Part shown: positions 8,641 through 16,333 of the stretch, in pieces
Layout: each line of letters opens with the position of its first letter
Numbering within the stretch: the first letter of the stretch is position 1
NCBI GenBank assembly: GCA_040221175.1
Contig: JAVJVK010000004.1
Span: 1,038,268-1,102,267, forward strand
Length of the DNA stretch: 64,000 nucleotides
Reading direction: 5' to 3'
DNA from: Phycisphaerales bacterium
GTDB lineage: Bacteria > Planctomycetota > Phycisphaerae > Phycisphaerales > UBA1924
The notes under the pieces: model-generated
What the model was told of the DNA's origin: nothing
The model's database searches: none
The model's input: only the letters and a program-made list of their open reading frames with translations
Program-made: the position numbers and the translations under genes

Positions 8641-8882
8641 CCGCGAGGGATAGAGGGACGAGGAGGTGGAAGGGGCAGAGGACGTAAAGCAGTGCTATTG
8701 CGAAACTTCGCCAATCCACTGCGTCGCGCCGACTGCTCCTTCGGCCTTCCGGAACCCTCGCACGAATCGGGCTTGCCGAGGGCCCACGCGGGCCCGGGCT
8801 CCGTGCCCGGCTGTCAGAACGGGACGGCCTCTTTCCCCGACGCCCATGCGCCAGGCCCGCCCCGGAAATGCCTCAAAACAAC

Positions 8883-8903
8883 AAAGCCCCCAGATGGGGC
8901 TTT
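8883..8903 (-). terminator. Hairpin terminator of rpsO
   Basis: AAAGCCCC and GGGGCTTT form an 8-bp stem around a 5-base loop, 18 bases downstream of the rpsO stop on the minus strand. The following bases on that strand read GTTGTTTTG, a moderate T tract. Because the stem has A and T runs on both sides it could act in both directions. Some read-through into pnp is likely, as in other bacteria. Confidence 0.8.
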
Positions 8904-8920
8904 CTACCTACAAGATCAGA

Positions 8921-9190
8921 TTACTTGCGCAGGCCCAGCTTCTGGATCAGCGCCTTGTAGCTGTCGTGGTTGGTCCTGCTCAGGTAGCGGAGCAGGCGGT
9001 TGCGCTTGCCCACCATCAGGATCAGCCCACGACGGCTGTGGAAGTCGTGGCGATGCTCACGCAGGTGGCCCGAGAGTTCCTTGATGCGGCTGGTCAGGAT
9101 GGCGATCTGCACCTCCGGAGAGCCCGTGTCGCCCTCATGCCGTGCGTGTTCGCCGATGACCTCTTGCTTGACCGCCGGTTCGATTGCCAT
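8921..9190 (-). CDS. rpsO: 30S ribosomal protein S15
   Basis: S15 is an 89-residue primary binder of 16S rRNA helices 20-22 in the small ribosomal subunit. The full-length family pattern is present: [17 protein letters not shown], the [14 protein letters not shown] segment and the C-terminal [10 protein letters not shown]...[15 protein letters not shown] at 9190 gives the usual length; the frame runs 20 codons further upstream without similarity. It is followed by its own terminator and then pnp. Confidence 0.98.
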   Translation of the reverse strand: MAIEPAVKQEVIGEHARHEGDTGSPEVQIAILTSRIKELSGHLREHRHDFHSRRGLILMVGKRNRLLRYLSRTNHDSYKALIQKLGLRK

Positions 9191-9273
9191 AAACCCAGGC
9201 CTCTCCGATTCTCTGTAGGAACTCGATACAACCACCCGGCCGCCGGCCACCCCGGCGATCCGCCACAGCCAGA

Positions 9274-9303
9274 ATGATAGCCCGAAAGCCAGGCCGGGGT
9301 CCA
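9274..9303 (-). promoter_or_regulatory. Possible sigma-70-type promoter of rpsO
   Basis: On the minus strand, TGGACC (9298-9303) and TATCAT (9274-9279) are 18 bases apart, roughly 85 bases upstream of the rpsO start. The match to consensus is moderate. It overlaps no coding region, since the next upstream gene ends at 9308. Confidence 0.35.
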
Positions 9304-9307
9304 GCCC

Positions 9308-9886
9308 CTACCCGAACCACCGCAGACGCCAGTTCCCGCCCTCGTAGATCATGTCCATGAAGCTCCAGCTCAGCCCGTCCCGGGCCAGGCCGGTGACCTG
9401 CAGGCGGATCACGTTGTTCCCAAGCGACTTCATGATCACCTGGGGTGAATTCTCGGCCAGCGGCCCTATGCGGTTAAACAGCAGCAGCACGTCGTCGCGA
9501 CGCCGCAGCAGCGTCTCGTAGGCCCGCTCGGGCGGTAGGCCGCGGGCCTCGTACTCGGCCCGGGTAGCGTCGCTGAGCAGGTGTTCCAGGAACAACTCCC
9601 GCTCCAGCGGCTCGTCGTCGTGGATCAGGGCATGCTGGATGTGGGCCATGAGATCCCGACCGGTCCGGGATCGCAGCACGATCTCGCCGTCGGGCATTTC
9701 CTGGCGAATCGGCGGCAGATCCGCCGGATCCGCCCCGCCGGGCCTGACGCTGTCGGACCGATCCCGTGGCGCACCACCGAGGCGGCCGAACAGGTCGTTC
9801 TTGGGCCGTTCGTCGAGCACGACCTCCTGGCAGCCCGACGCGAGCGCGACGAGCAGGCACAGCATCGCCAGAGCGCCCCTAGGCAT
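9308..9886 (-). CDS. Lipoprotein of unknown function
   Basis: ATG at 9886 gives a 192-residue protein with a lipoprotein signal (hydrophobic core then ASGC, Cys19). A disordered Pro/Asp-rich linker and an alpha/beta domain follow, with motifs such as HIQHALIHDD and a C-terminal YEGGNWRLRWFG that resembles the end of small nuclear-transport-factor-2-like folds. No function is recognised. The start overlaps the end of the upstream DinB-like gene by 8 bases, which favours translational coupling. The frame extends upstream of 9886, but the lipoprotein signal and a GGTGGGGG tract before the ATG support the shorter form. Confidence 0.7.
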   Translation of the reverse strand: MPRGALAMLCLLVALASGCQEVVLDERPKNDLFGRLGGAPRDRSDSVRPGGADPADLPPIRQEMPDGEIVLRSRTGRDLMAHIQHALIHDDEPLERELFLEHLLSDATRAEYEARGLPPERAYETLLRRRDDVLLLFNRIGPLAENSPQVIMKSLGNNVIRLQVTGLARDGLSWSFMDMIYEGGNWRLRWFG

Positions 9887-10556
9887 CGCCCCCACCAGAA
9901 GCCCTGGACGCACACCCACAGCCAGGGCCGCACCCGCCTTCGGGCATCGCTTGCGGCTGGGGCATGGGCCCTGCGAGCAGCTCGATCTTGGCATTGAGGA
10001 ATTTCGTGTGGTGCTCGAGGTGCCAGGTGGCGACCGCCAGCATGTCGCGAACGCTCATGCTTCCCCGTTCGGGGTGCATCGCCGTGCGGTTCTGCGAAGC
10101 CTCGTCCAGATCGAACAGCCAATCGATCGCCCAGCGACGAAGGGTGTGGACGATCGCCACCGAGCCGGCCACGGGCGGGGCGCTGGTCACGCCGCTGCGG
10201 GTTCCGCGGCCGTACAGCGGCCCATCAAAAAACGCCTGCTCGTCGAACACGCCCAGCACCGGGGTTTCCTCCGAGATCGCCCGCCGCATGCGGTGCAGGT
10301 ACACGAGCTCGCAGTCCGCCAAGTGGGTCACCAGGGCCCGAATGGGCAACTGGCCGGCCCCCGAATCGGGCTTGAAGGGCGTATCGAGCTCGCCCTCGGG
10401 CAGGTGGAACAGCCGCGGATCGAACCACTCCACCCCCACGGCATACCGCCGGACGAGGTCGGGCCAATCCATGGCGGCCAGGGCCTCGATGGGGGCCACC
10501 TCCAGTTGGGTGCTCATCGGGCCGCAGGCCTTGGCGTCGGTCGGGGCTTGTGTCAT
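9879..10556 (-). CDS. DinB/YfiT-like metal-binding protein with Cys-rich tail
   Basis: The 225-residue protein has the DinB-superfamily four-helix pattern with histidines in THLADCE (about residue 78) and WHLEHHTKF (about residue 180), the usual metal ligands. Members include bacillithiol, mycothiol and maleylpyruvate thiol transferases and many uncharacterised proteins. The end is unusual: GGCGPGCGCA is rich in Gly and Cys. An in-frame ATG at 10514 is an alternative start; neither has a clear Shine-Dalgarno. The gene overlaps the downstream lipoprotein by 8 bases and is divergent from the thioesterase at 10598. Confidence 0.78.
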   Translation of the reverse strand: MTQAPTDAKACGPMSTQLEVAPIEALAAMDWPDLVRRYAVGVEWFDPRLFHLPEGELDTPFKPDSGAGQLPIRALVTHLADCELVYLHRMRRAISEETPVLGVFDEQAFFDGPLYGRGTRSGVTSAPPVAGSVAIVHTLRRWAIDWLFDLDEASQNRTAMHPERGSMSVRDMLAVATWHLEHHTKFLNAKIELLAGPMPQPQAMPEGGCGPGCGCASRASGGGDA

Positions 10557-10597
10557 GCCCGATGGTATGGGCCCCGTGGCTTCCTAACCTGTGCCCG

Positions 10598-11065
10598 GTG
10601 ACCAACCCTGAACCCCAACCCAACGCCGACAAAAGCGTGCCCACGTCCTGCCAGACAGACGGCTGGGCCTGCAGCCTCCGCGTCATGACCATGCCGCGGG
10701 ACACCAACCAGTACGGCACCATCTTCGGCGGGGTCATCCTCAGCGCCATCGACCAGGCCGCCTTCGTCGAGGCCCGGCGGCACGGCGTGCACCGCTGGGT
10801 GACCGCAAGCGTCGATCGCGTCGAGTTCAGCCAGCCCGTGCACGTGGGCGATCTGGTCACCTGCCTGACCAGGACGACTCGAAAGGGCACCAGCAGCGTC
10901 TCCGTCGAGGTCTGCGTCCAGGCCGAGCGGTATGAGGGCGGCCAGACCGTCCGCGTGACGCAGGCGCAGCTCACCATGGTCGCTATCGGGCCCGACGGGC
11001 GGCCCGTGCCCATGACCAGCCCGCCCACGGCCCACCTGCCGCTGATCACCACCTCAACCGATTGA
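10598..11065 (+). CDS. Acyl-CoA thioesterase (YciA-like hotdog fold)
   Basis: This 155-residue hotdog protein probably hydrolyses acyl-CoA thioesters. The signature region TNQYGTIFGGVILSAIDQAAF holds the conserved Asn/Asp and glycine turn of the YciA/BACH group, and the strand SVDRVEFSQPVHVGDLV follows. The first 25 residues are variable. GTG at 10598 is chosen because upstream codons belong to the divergent promoter region, but an internal ATG at 10685 cannot be excluded. purN begins 35 bases after its stop. Confidence 0.82.
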   Translation: MTNPEPQPNADKSVPTSCQTDGWACSLRVMTMPRDTNQYGTIFGGVILSAIDQAAFVEARRHGVHRWVTASVDRVEFSQPVHVGDLVTCLTRTTRKGTSSVSVEVCVQAERYEGGQTVRVTQAQLTMVAIGPDGRPVPMTSPPTAHLPLITTSTD

Positions 11066-11100
11066 CGCCCCGGCCCGTACAAGATCCAGGAGTGACGCCC

Positions 11101-11700
11101 ATGGGCGACCAACCCGAGGCACCCCGGCTGCTGGCGCTGCTGAGCGGGGGCGGCCGGACTCTCATGAACCTGCTCGGCGAGATCGAGGCGGGCCGGTTGC
11201 GCGCCACCGTGTCCGGCGTCATCGCTTCAAGACCCTGCCCGGGCGTCGAGCGCGCACAGGCCCGCGGGCTTCCAACACGCATCATCCGAGGCGTCATTCC
11301 CGCGCGCGAACTGGAGGCGCTGGTGAGCGAGCACGATGCCTCGTGGGTCGTGCTGTGCGGCTACCTCCAGCGGCTGGAGATTCCCGCTTCGCTCGAAGGC
11401 CGGGTCGTCAACATCCACCCAGCATTGCTGCCCAAGTTTGGCGGGCCCGGCATGTACGGCGATCGCGTCCACCGGGCCGTGCTCGAAGCCGGCGAGGCCG
11501 AGAGTGGTTGCACCGTGCACCTGTGCGACGCCGAGTACGACAGCGGGCCCATCGTGCTCCAGGCGCGCTGCCCCGTGCTGCCCGACGACACCGTCGAGAC
11601 CCTGGCGGCCCGCGTCTTCGAGGTCGAGTGCAAGGCATATCCCAAGGCGCTCGCGATGCTGCTGTCCGGCAATCATGCCGCCAAGGAGGCCACGCGATGA
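11101..11700 (+). CDS. purN: Phosphoribosylglycinamide formyltransferase
   Basis: PurN transfers the formyl group of 10-formyltetrahydrofolate to GAR in purine synthesis. The 199-residue protein shows the expected N-terminal nucleotide loop LLSGGGRTLMNLL, the catalytic NIHPALLPKFGG motif (Asn and His) and SGCTVHLCDAEYDSGPI with the catalytic Asp. ATG at 11101 has AGGAG 8 bases upstream. The stop overlaps the next ATG as ATGA at 11697-11700, so the two proteins are probably translationally coupled. No other purine gene is close. Confidence 0.92.
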   Translation: MGDQPEAPRLLALLSGGGRTLMNLLGEIEAGRLRATVSGVIASRPCPGVERAQARGLPTRIIRGVIPARELEALVSEHDASWVVLCGYLQRLEIPASLEGRVVNIHPALLPKFGGPGMYGDRVHRAVLEAGEAESGCTVHLCDAEYDSGPIVLQARCPVLPDDTVETLAARVFEVECKAYPKALAMLLSGNHAAKEATR

Positions 11701-13205
11701 CGGCGATGAAGAAGGCTCTGTTCCTGGTTGCAATGCTGGCCGCGTGCATGGCGGCCTGGGCACAGGACGCGCCGGTCGTCCCGATGTCCGATGCGCAGCT
11801 CGAGACCGAGGCGTATGCGCTGGCGACCGAGGGCGACTACGCCGCCGCCCTGCCACTCTTCGAGGAGATGGCGCGTCGCGATCCGGAGTCGTTCGTCCCG
11901 CCGTACAACATCGCCAGCGCACTGGCGCAGCTCGGCCGCGTCGAAGAATCCCTGGACGCGCTCGACCACGCCATCGAGCTTGGCTTCGACGACCTGGCCC
12001 ACCTGCAAAACGACCCGGACCTGGAACCACTTCGCGGATCGGAACGATTCGCCGAAATTCTGGATGCATGGCCAGCACGGATGGAGGCGCTCGCCCAGGC
12101 CCGGTTCGATGCGCTCATCCAACGCTTCGGGGGTGGGTACGCGACCGAAGAAGACGCCTTCCTGCGTTTGCGCTTTGCCGTTGGCTTGCCGCCCGAGAGC
12201 TTCGCGATGGCCCGGCAGGAACTCGATCTCGTCAGCCGGTGGGCGGTCGCGCACCTGTTCGACAACCTCTCCGAAGCCGACGACGCCTCAGTGCCGTGGG
12301 TCAACGTGGTCATTCCCACCGACGGCGACTTTGCGCGATGGGCCGCCCAGAGGCACGGCGCCTCGGCCCGCGGCGCCACCCGGCAGATCGCCGGCACCTA
12401 CGACCACGACCGCAAGGAACTGGTCTGTAAGGACCTGGGCGCCACGCTCCGCCACGAGGTCTTCCATGCCCTGCATTACCGCAGCCAGAGCCTGCTGGGC
12501 CAGCGACACGCCTCGTGGATCATGGAAGGCCTTGCCTCGCTTGTCGAAGACGTCGACCCCAACCCCGATGGCACGCCATCGTTCACACCTTCATGGCGCA
12601 GTAATCTCGTCCGAAAGGCCCACCGGGGCAACGGGCTGAAGACGCTCGAACAACTGGCCCAAACCCCCGACCACCTGTTCGTCGGGACGTCCCAGTTGCT
12701 GCACTACGGCCACGCGCGGACCGTCATGCTCTACCTCGTGGCCGCCGGCAAGCTCGAGGCCTTCTACGACAATTACGTCGACACGTGGGAACGCGATCGC
12801 ACCGGCATCCAGGCCCTCGAACGCACCTTCGAGGCCAAGATCGATCAGATAGAACTGAGCTTCCGGCGGTGGATCGAACGCCTGCCCGTGGCGCCCGAGC
12901 AGCACCATCCACCCACCGCCACGCTGGGCATCGACGTAGACGGCGAGCGGGGCGAGGGCCTTGCGGTGCTGCGCATCGCCCGCGGCTCGCCCGGGCGAAA
13001 GGCGGGGCTGCGCCCGCGCGACGTGCTGGTTGCCATCAACGGCCAGGGCACGCGCGACATCAACGAGCTCTATCGCGTCGTCGGACGCTACCTCCCAGGA
13101 GACACGGTGATCCTGAGCGTTCGTCGCGGGCGGCGGATGCTCGAACTGCCGGCAGAGCTTGCCAGCCGACGCGAGTTCGACACCGTCCGTATCCCCGGCG
13201 GCTGA
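11697..13205 (+). CDS. Secreted zinc-metalloprotease-like protein with TPR and PDZ domains
   Basis: The 502-residue product starts with a signal peptide (core about residues 4-20, cleavage after AWAQ). A TPR-like segment (about residues 30-100) and a middle domain with a zinc-protease motif RHEVFHALHY (HEVFH at 253-257) follow, with a downstream GLASLVED helix that may supply the third ligand. A PDZ domain begins near residue 405 (GIDVDGERG...GLRPRDVLVAINGQGTRDINELY). The arrangement resembles DUF1570-type planctomycete proteins. Substrate and true activity are unknown. The start overlaps purN by 4 bases, and the stop lies 3 bases from the convergent lipoprotein gene. Confidence 0.8.
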   Translation: MTAMKKALFLVAMLAACMAAWAQDAPVVPMSDAQLETEAYALATEGDYAAALPLFEEMARRDPESFVPPYNIASALAQLGRVEESLDALDHAIELGFDDLAHLQNDPDLEPLRGSERFAEILDAWPARMEALAQARFDALIQRFGGGYATEEDAFLRLRFAVGLPPESFAMARQELDLVSRWAVAHLFDNLSEADDASVPWVNVVIPTDGDFARWAAQRHGASARGATRQIAGTYDHDRKELVCKDLGATLRHEVFHALHYRSQSLLGQRHASWIMEGLASLVEDVDPNPDGTPSFTPSWRSNLVRKAHRGNGLKTLEQLAQTPDHLFVGTSQLLHYGHARTVMLYLVAAGKLEAFYDNYVDTWERDRTGIQALERTFEAKIDQIELSFRRWIERLPVAPEQHHPPTATLGIDVDGERGEGLAVLRIARGSPGRKAGLRPRDVLVAINGQGTRDINELYRVVGRYLPGDTVILSVRRGRRMLELPAELASRREFDTVRIPGG

Positions 13206-13208
13206 CTG

Positions 13209-13685
13209 CTACCTGGGATCGGCTTGGGCTGGTTCAGGCTCGCTTGGCGCTGGCTCTTGTGGCTGCTGTTGTGCGGGGGATTCTTTGGCAGGAGTTTGGC
13301 CGGCTTCGCGCGTTGCTTTTTCTTCGGCAGTTTCGACGAGGGCATCCTCTTCGTCGCCGCTGACCTTGAGGAACGGGATCGTGCTATCGATGCTGTTGAG
13401 CGTCTTTCGCAGCGAGGCGAGGTGCGCATCGATGCTCGAAAGCGACGCATTGGTCGTTTCGAGCGCCGTGAGCTTCATGTCGAGGTCGGCGAGCACCGTG
13501 TTGGTGCGCTCAAGCTTTTGCAACCCGCTGTTGACGCCATCGAGCTTGATCTTGATGTCTTCCAGCGACGCGTTGGCCTGCCGGAGCTCGTTGCGAACCT
13601 CGTACGCCAGGCAGCCGGGAAGGGCGCTGGCCAGCGCGGCCAGGAGCATCGCCGCGGCGGCGCGCTGCGGGGTGGACTTTGTCAT
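13209..13685 (-). CDS. Coiled-coil lipoprotein of unknown function
   Basis: This 158-residue protein has a lipoprotein signal ending ALPGC (Cys25), a long coiled-coil segment of about 80 residues with repeating LxxLxxT patterns (DIKIKLDGVNSGLQKLERTN and onwards), and a disordered Gln/Pro/Glu tail. The pattern resembles short periplasmic tether lipoproteins. The ATG at 13685 follows AAAGGGAG; the longer frame upstream overlaps the DUF2007 gene and has shadow composition. No specific function can be assigned. Confidence 0.75.
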   Translation of the reverse strand: MTKSTPQRAAAAMLLAALASALPGCLAYEVRNELRQANASLEDIKIKLDGVNSGLQKLERTNTVLADLDMKLTALETTNASLSSIDAHLASLRKTLNSIDSTIPFLKVSGDEEDALVETAEEKATREAGQTPAKESPAQQQPQEPAPSEPEPAQADPR

Positions 13686-13729
13686 CGGCGGGCTCCCTTT
13701 CTCGTCTATGTCACCCCGGACCGTCTTGC

Positions 13730-14035
13730 TTAGTCGTCCTCGGCGTCGGGCGCTTTCTCTGCGTTGAAGTCTTCCAGCATTTCCTGCGCCCGGGCCGCGT
13801 CGCGCTGGGAAACCAGCAGACGCACGTACCCGGGGCTCTCGGCCTTGAAGCCCGAACTGGCGCCGCCCAGCAGTTCGCAGCGGATGCCCGCCTCGCGCAG
13901 CATGTTGGCGGCGAACGTGGCCTGGATCTCGGTGGCGTACTGGGCCACGGTGACCGGCTCTGGGTGATCGCCGCCGCCCGCTCCATCGGGCTCTGGTGCG
14001 GGTCGCTGCGAATCGTTGATCGCGTCGTCGGCCAT
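13730..14035 (-). CDS. DUF2007-type putative signal-transducing protein
   Basis: A 101-residue protein whose central part (TVAQYATEIQATFAANMLRE and GIRCELLGG) fits the DUF2007 domain, a ferredoxin-like fold seen in many bacteria and of unclear role. The N-terminus is an Asp/Pro/Gly-rich linker and the end is acidic. ATG at 14035 has GGAGG 6 bases upstream. It precedes the coiled-coil lipoprotein by 44 bases on the same strand. Confidence 0.78.
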   Translation of the reverse strand: MADDAINDSQRPAPEPDGAGGGDHPEPVTVAQYATEIQATFAANMLREAGIRCELLGGASSGFKAESPGYVRLLVSQRDAARAQEMLEDFNAEKAPDAEDD

Positions 14036-14176
14036 CGGCGTCCTCCGGTGCTGGTGGCAACCATAGGGCCACGCCGCCATCGCCACGGCAATAGGGAAAG
14101 ACCGGTGCCGTTTGGCCGAACGCGGTGTTACCATATCACGCACGCACGCTTCACGACCCTTTCAGGCAGGCTTCAC

Positions 14177-14749
14177 ATGGGCATCGCACGGCCGTCGGAT
14201 AACCCTTTCGAACACCTCGATCAGGTCCACGGGCGGTTGTTCGCCCTCATGAATCGGCAGAAGAACCTGGCCGAGTTCGGGCGCGCCGCGCTGGAGACCG
14301 ACGACCTGGACGAGGTGCTCGACGCCGCGGCGCGCTACGCCGCCGACGGCCTGCAGTGCGACCGAGCCAAGATCCTCCAGTTCGATCGCAAGAAGGGCGA
14401 CTTCCTCCTCCGCGCGGGCGTGGGCTGGCGCGAGGGCGTCGTCGGCAACGCACGCTTGGGCGCCGATCTGGCATCCCCGGCCGGCTACGCCTTCAAGACC
14501 GATCGCCCCGTGCTGAGCAACAACCTGGCCACGGAGCGCAACTTCCGCATGCCCGACCTGCTCGAAGAGCACGGCATCCGCTCGGCCATCAACGTCATCA
14601 TCCGCACGCGCACCGATCGCTGGGGCGTGCTCGAGGCCGACAGCCCGGAAATCGACGCCTTCGACGAGGACGACGCCCACTTCCTGCACGGCTTTGCACA
14701 CCTGGTCGGGCTCGGGCTGTGCCGGACGGCCGTCAAGTCGCTCGCCTAG
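14177..14749 (+). CDS. Stand-alone GAF domain protein
   Basis: The 190-residue protein is essentially one GAF domain (about residues 30-185): TDDLDEVLDAAARYAADGLQCDRAKILQFD, VGWREGVVG, SPAGYAF, VLSNNLATE and GVLEADSP are the usual strand/helix landmarks. GAF domains bind small ligands or chromophores. No output domain and no chromophore-binding Cys of the phytochrome type is seen, so it may act as a partner of another sensor. It is divergent from the DUF2007 gene. Confidence 0.85.
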   Translation: MGIARPSDNPFEHLDQVHGRLFALMNRQKNLAEFGRAALETDDLDEVLDAAARYAADGLQCDRAKILQFDRKKGDFLLRAGVGWREGVVGNARLGADLASPAGYAFKTDRPVLSNNLATERNFRMPDLLEEHGIRSAINVIIRTRTDRWGVLEADSPEIDAFDEDDAHFLHGFAHLVGLGLCRTAVKSLA

Positions 14750-14761
14750 CCGCGGGCCGGC

Positions 14762-15433
14762 CTACTTGCGCATGAAGCCCAGGCCCAGGCCCGCCACCGC
14801 CGCGCCGGCCGAGGGCAGCGCGCCGGTGATGAAGGCCGTAAAGCCCTCGAACTGCGCGCCCAGCCAGTCCTTGACGCTGTCGTAGCGGTCGGCCATGGCG
14901 CCCCACTGCACCTCGATCAGCCCGGCGTATTGCAGGCCGAAGAGCAAGAGGAAGAACACGCCCAGCGACACGACGGCGAACTTGGCGAACGCGCGGAACG
15001 CGTAGGCGATCGCAAAGCCCACGAAGAACCCAAAGCCCATGCGGAAGATCGCCGGCGACCACGGATCGGCCTGGGCCTGCTCCGCCTGTTCGGGCTGCTC
15101 GCCCGCGGTTGGCTCTCCGGGCGCACCCTCGGGTGTGGGCGTGCTGCCGGGCAGGCCGGGCACGGGGAAGGGCATGGTCACGTCGCCCGTGCCGCCGACG
15201 AACCCCGACGCGGGGGCCCCGTCGCCACGGGCCGCCTCGGCCTGGCGCGCCTGCTGCTGTTCCGCCTGGACGGCGTCGCCCGAGAACGTACCGGTGATGC
15301 CCAGCGCCACGCCGGCGAACATCACCAGCACCGAGACGATCAGCAGGGCGATCTGCCAGCCGGCCAGCTTCGCGCGGCGCTCCAGCTCGGCCTGGCCGTC
15401 TTCCGCCCGGGCTTGGTCCTTGTCGGGGGCCAT
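14762..15433 (-). CDS. FUN14-like membrane protein
   Basis: The 223-residue protein has one N-terminal membrane helix (about residues 26-48), a Pro/Gly/Gln-rich soluble linker, and then two or three hydrophobic segments ending in GALPSAGAAVAGLGLGFMRK. The C-terminal half (GFFVGFAIAYAFRAFAKFAV and the final glycine-rich helix) resembles FUN14 family proteins, which are small membrane proteins of unclear bacterial role. The family call is tentative. Confidence 0.65.
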   Translation of the reverse strand: MAPDKDQARAEDGQAELERRAKLAGWQIALLIVSVLVMFAGVALGITGTFSGDAVQAEQQQARQAEAARGDGAPASGFVGGTGDVTMPFPVPGLPGSTPTPEGAPGEPTAGEQPEQAEQAQADPWSPAIFRMGFGFFVGFAIAYAFRAFAKFAVVSLGVFFLLLFGLQYAGLIEVQWGAMADRYDSVKDWLGAQFEGFTAFITGALPSAGAAVAGLGLGFMRK

Positions 15434-15460
15434 GGCATGATCCTATGAGCCAGCCAGCCG

Positions 15461-16333
15461 CTAGAGCGGGGCGTCGCGATCGGTCCGCAAGACCGAGCCG
15501 CGGACCAGCTCGAGCAGTTCGCCGTGCACGCGGCCGTTGCTGGCCAGGGCGTGGCCGCTGATCAGGTCGTGCTCGCCGTGCCAGTCGCTGACCACGCCGC
15601 CAAGCTCGCCCAGGATGGCCGGCAGCGGGGCCACGTCCCAGATCTTGATCGTCGGCTCGACGACCGCCTCGCAGCGGCCGGTGGCCAGCAGCACGTGGGC
15701 GTAGCAGTCGCTCCAGCCGCGGATGCGCGCGCACCGCTCGCTAAGCCTGCCGAACACCTCCTCGGTGCCCATCTGCACGAAATACTCCAGCCCGGTGGTC
15801 AGCACCATGGCCTCGTCCAAACGGTCGATGGTGCTCAGGCGGCCGGGCCGGGCGTCCTGGCCGGGGCCGGGGATCCACCACGCGCCGCCGTCGAGGGCGG
15901 CATAGACCGTCTCGCTGAGCGCGGGGATGTGGATGACCCCCGCCACGGGCGACTGGCCCTGGAAGATGCCGATCAGGACGCCGTACAGGGGCACGCCGTG
16001 CACGAAGCTGACCGTGCCGTCGATGGGGTCGAGCACCCAGCGGAAGGCGTCGGTCCCTTCCCCGGCGCCCCCGCCGCGCCCCTGCGTCTCGCCGAACTCT
16101 TCGCCCACGATGGCGTCGTCGGGGAAGGCTTCCTCGATCGCCGCCCGCAGGGTCTGCTCGGCCTCGGTGTCGGCCCGGGTCACCGGGCTGCCGTCGTCCT
16201 TGCGCCGGGTGCCCAGGTCGCCGCTCTGGAAGGAGCGCAGCGTCACGCCCCCGGCCGCGCGGGCGGCCTCCAGGGCCAGCTCCAGGCGCGTGCGGATCTC
16301 CGGGGCGACGCCGTCCTTGAGCTCCACGGCCAT
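15461..16333 (-). CDS. hisN: Inositol-monophosphatase family phosphatase, probably histidinol-phosphatase
   Basis: The 290-residue protein carries the metal-binding motifs of the inositol monophosphatase family: GEE at the first site, DPIDGT at the second and a later WD (KIWDVAPLPAILGELGG). RGWSDCYAHVLLATGRCEAVVEP is close to the HisN-type histidinol-phosphatase pattern, so step 9 of histidine synthesis is the likely role; activity on inositol phosphates or PAP remains possible. Its ATG directly abuts the sucC stop (TGAATG), which indicates tight co-expression with sucC. Confidence 0.75.
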   Translation of the reverse strand: MAVELKDGVAPEIRTRLELALEAARAAGGVTLRSFQSGDLGTRRKDDGSPVTRADTEAEQTLRAAIEEAFPDDAIVGEEFGETQGRGGGAGEGTDAFRWVLDPIDGTVSFVHGVPLYGVLIGIFQGQSPVAGVIHIPALSETVYAALDGGAWWIPGPGQDARPGRLSTIDRLDEAMVLTTGLEYFVQMGTEEVFGRLSERCARIRGWSDCYAHVLLATGRCEAVVEPTIKIWDVAPLPAILGELGGVVSDWHGEHDLISGHALASNGRVHGELLELVRGSVLRTDRDAPL

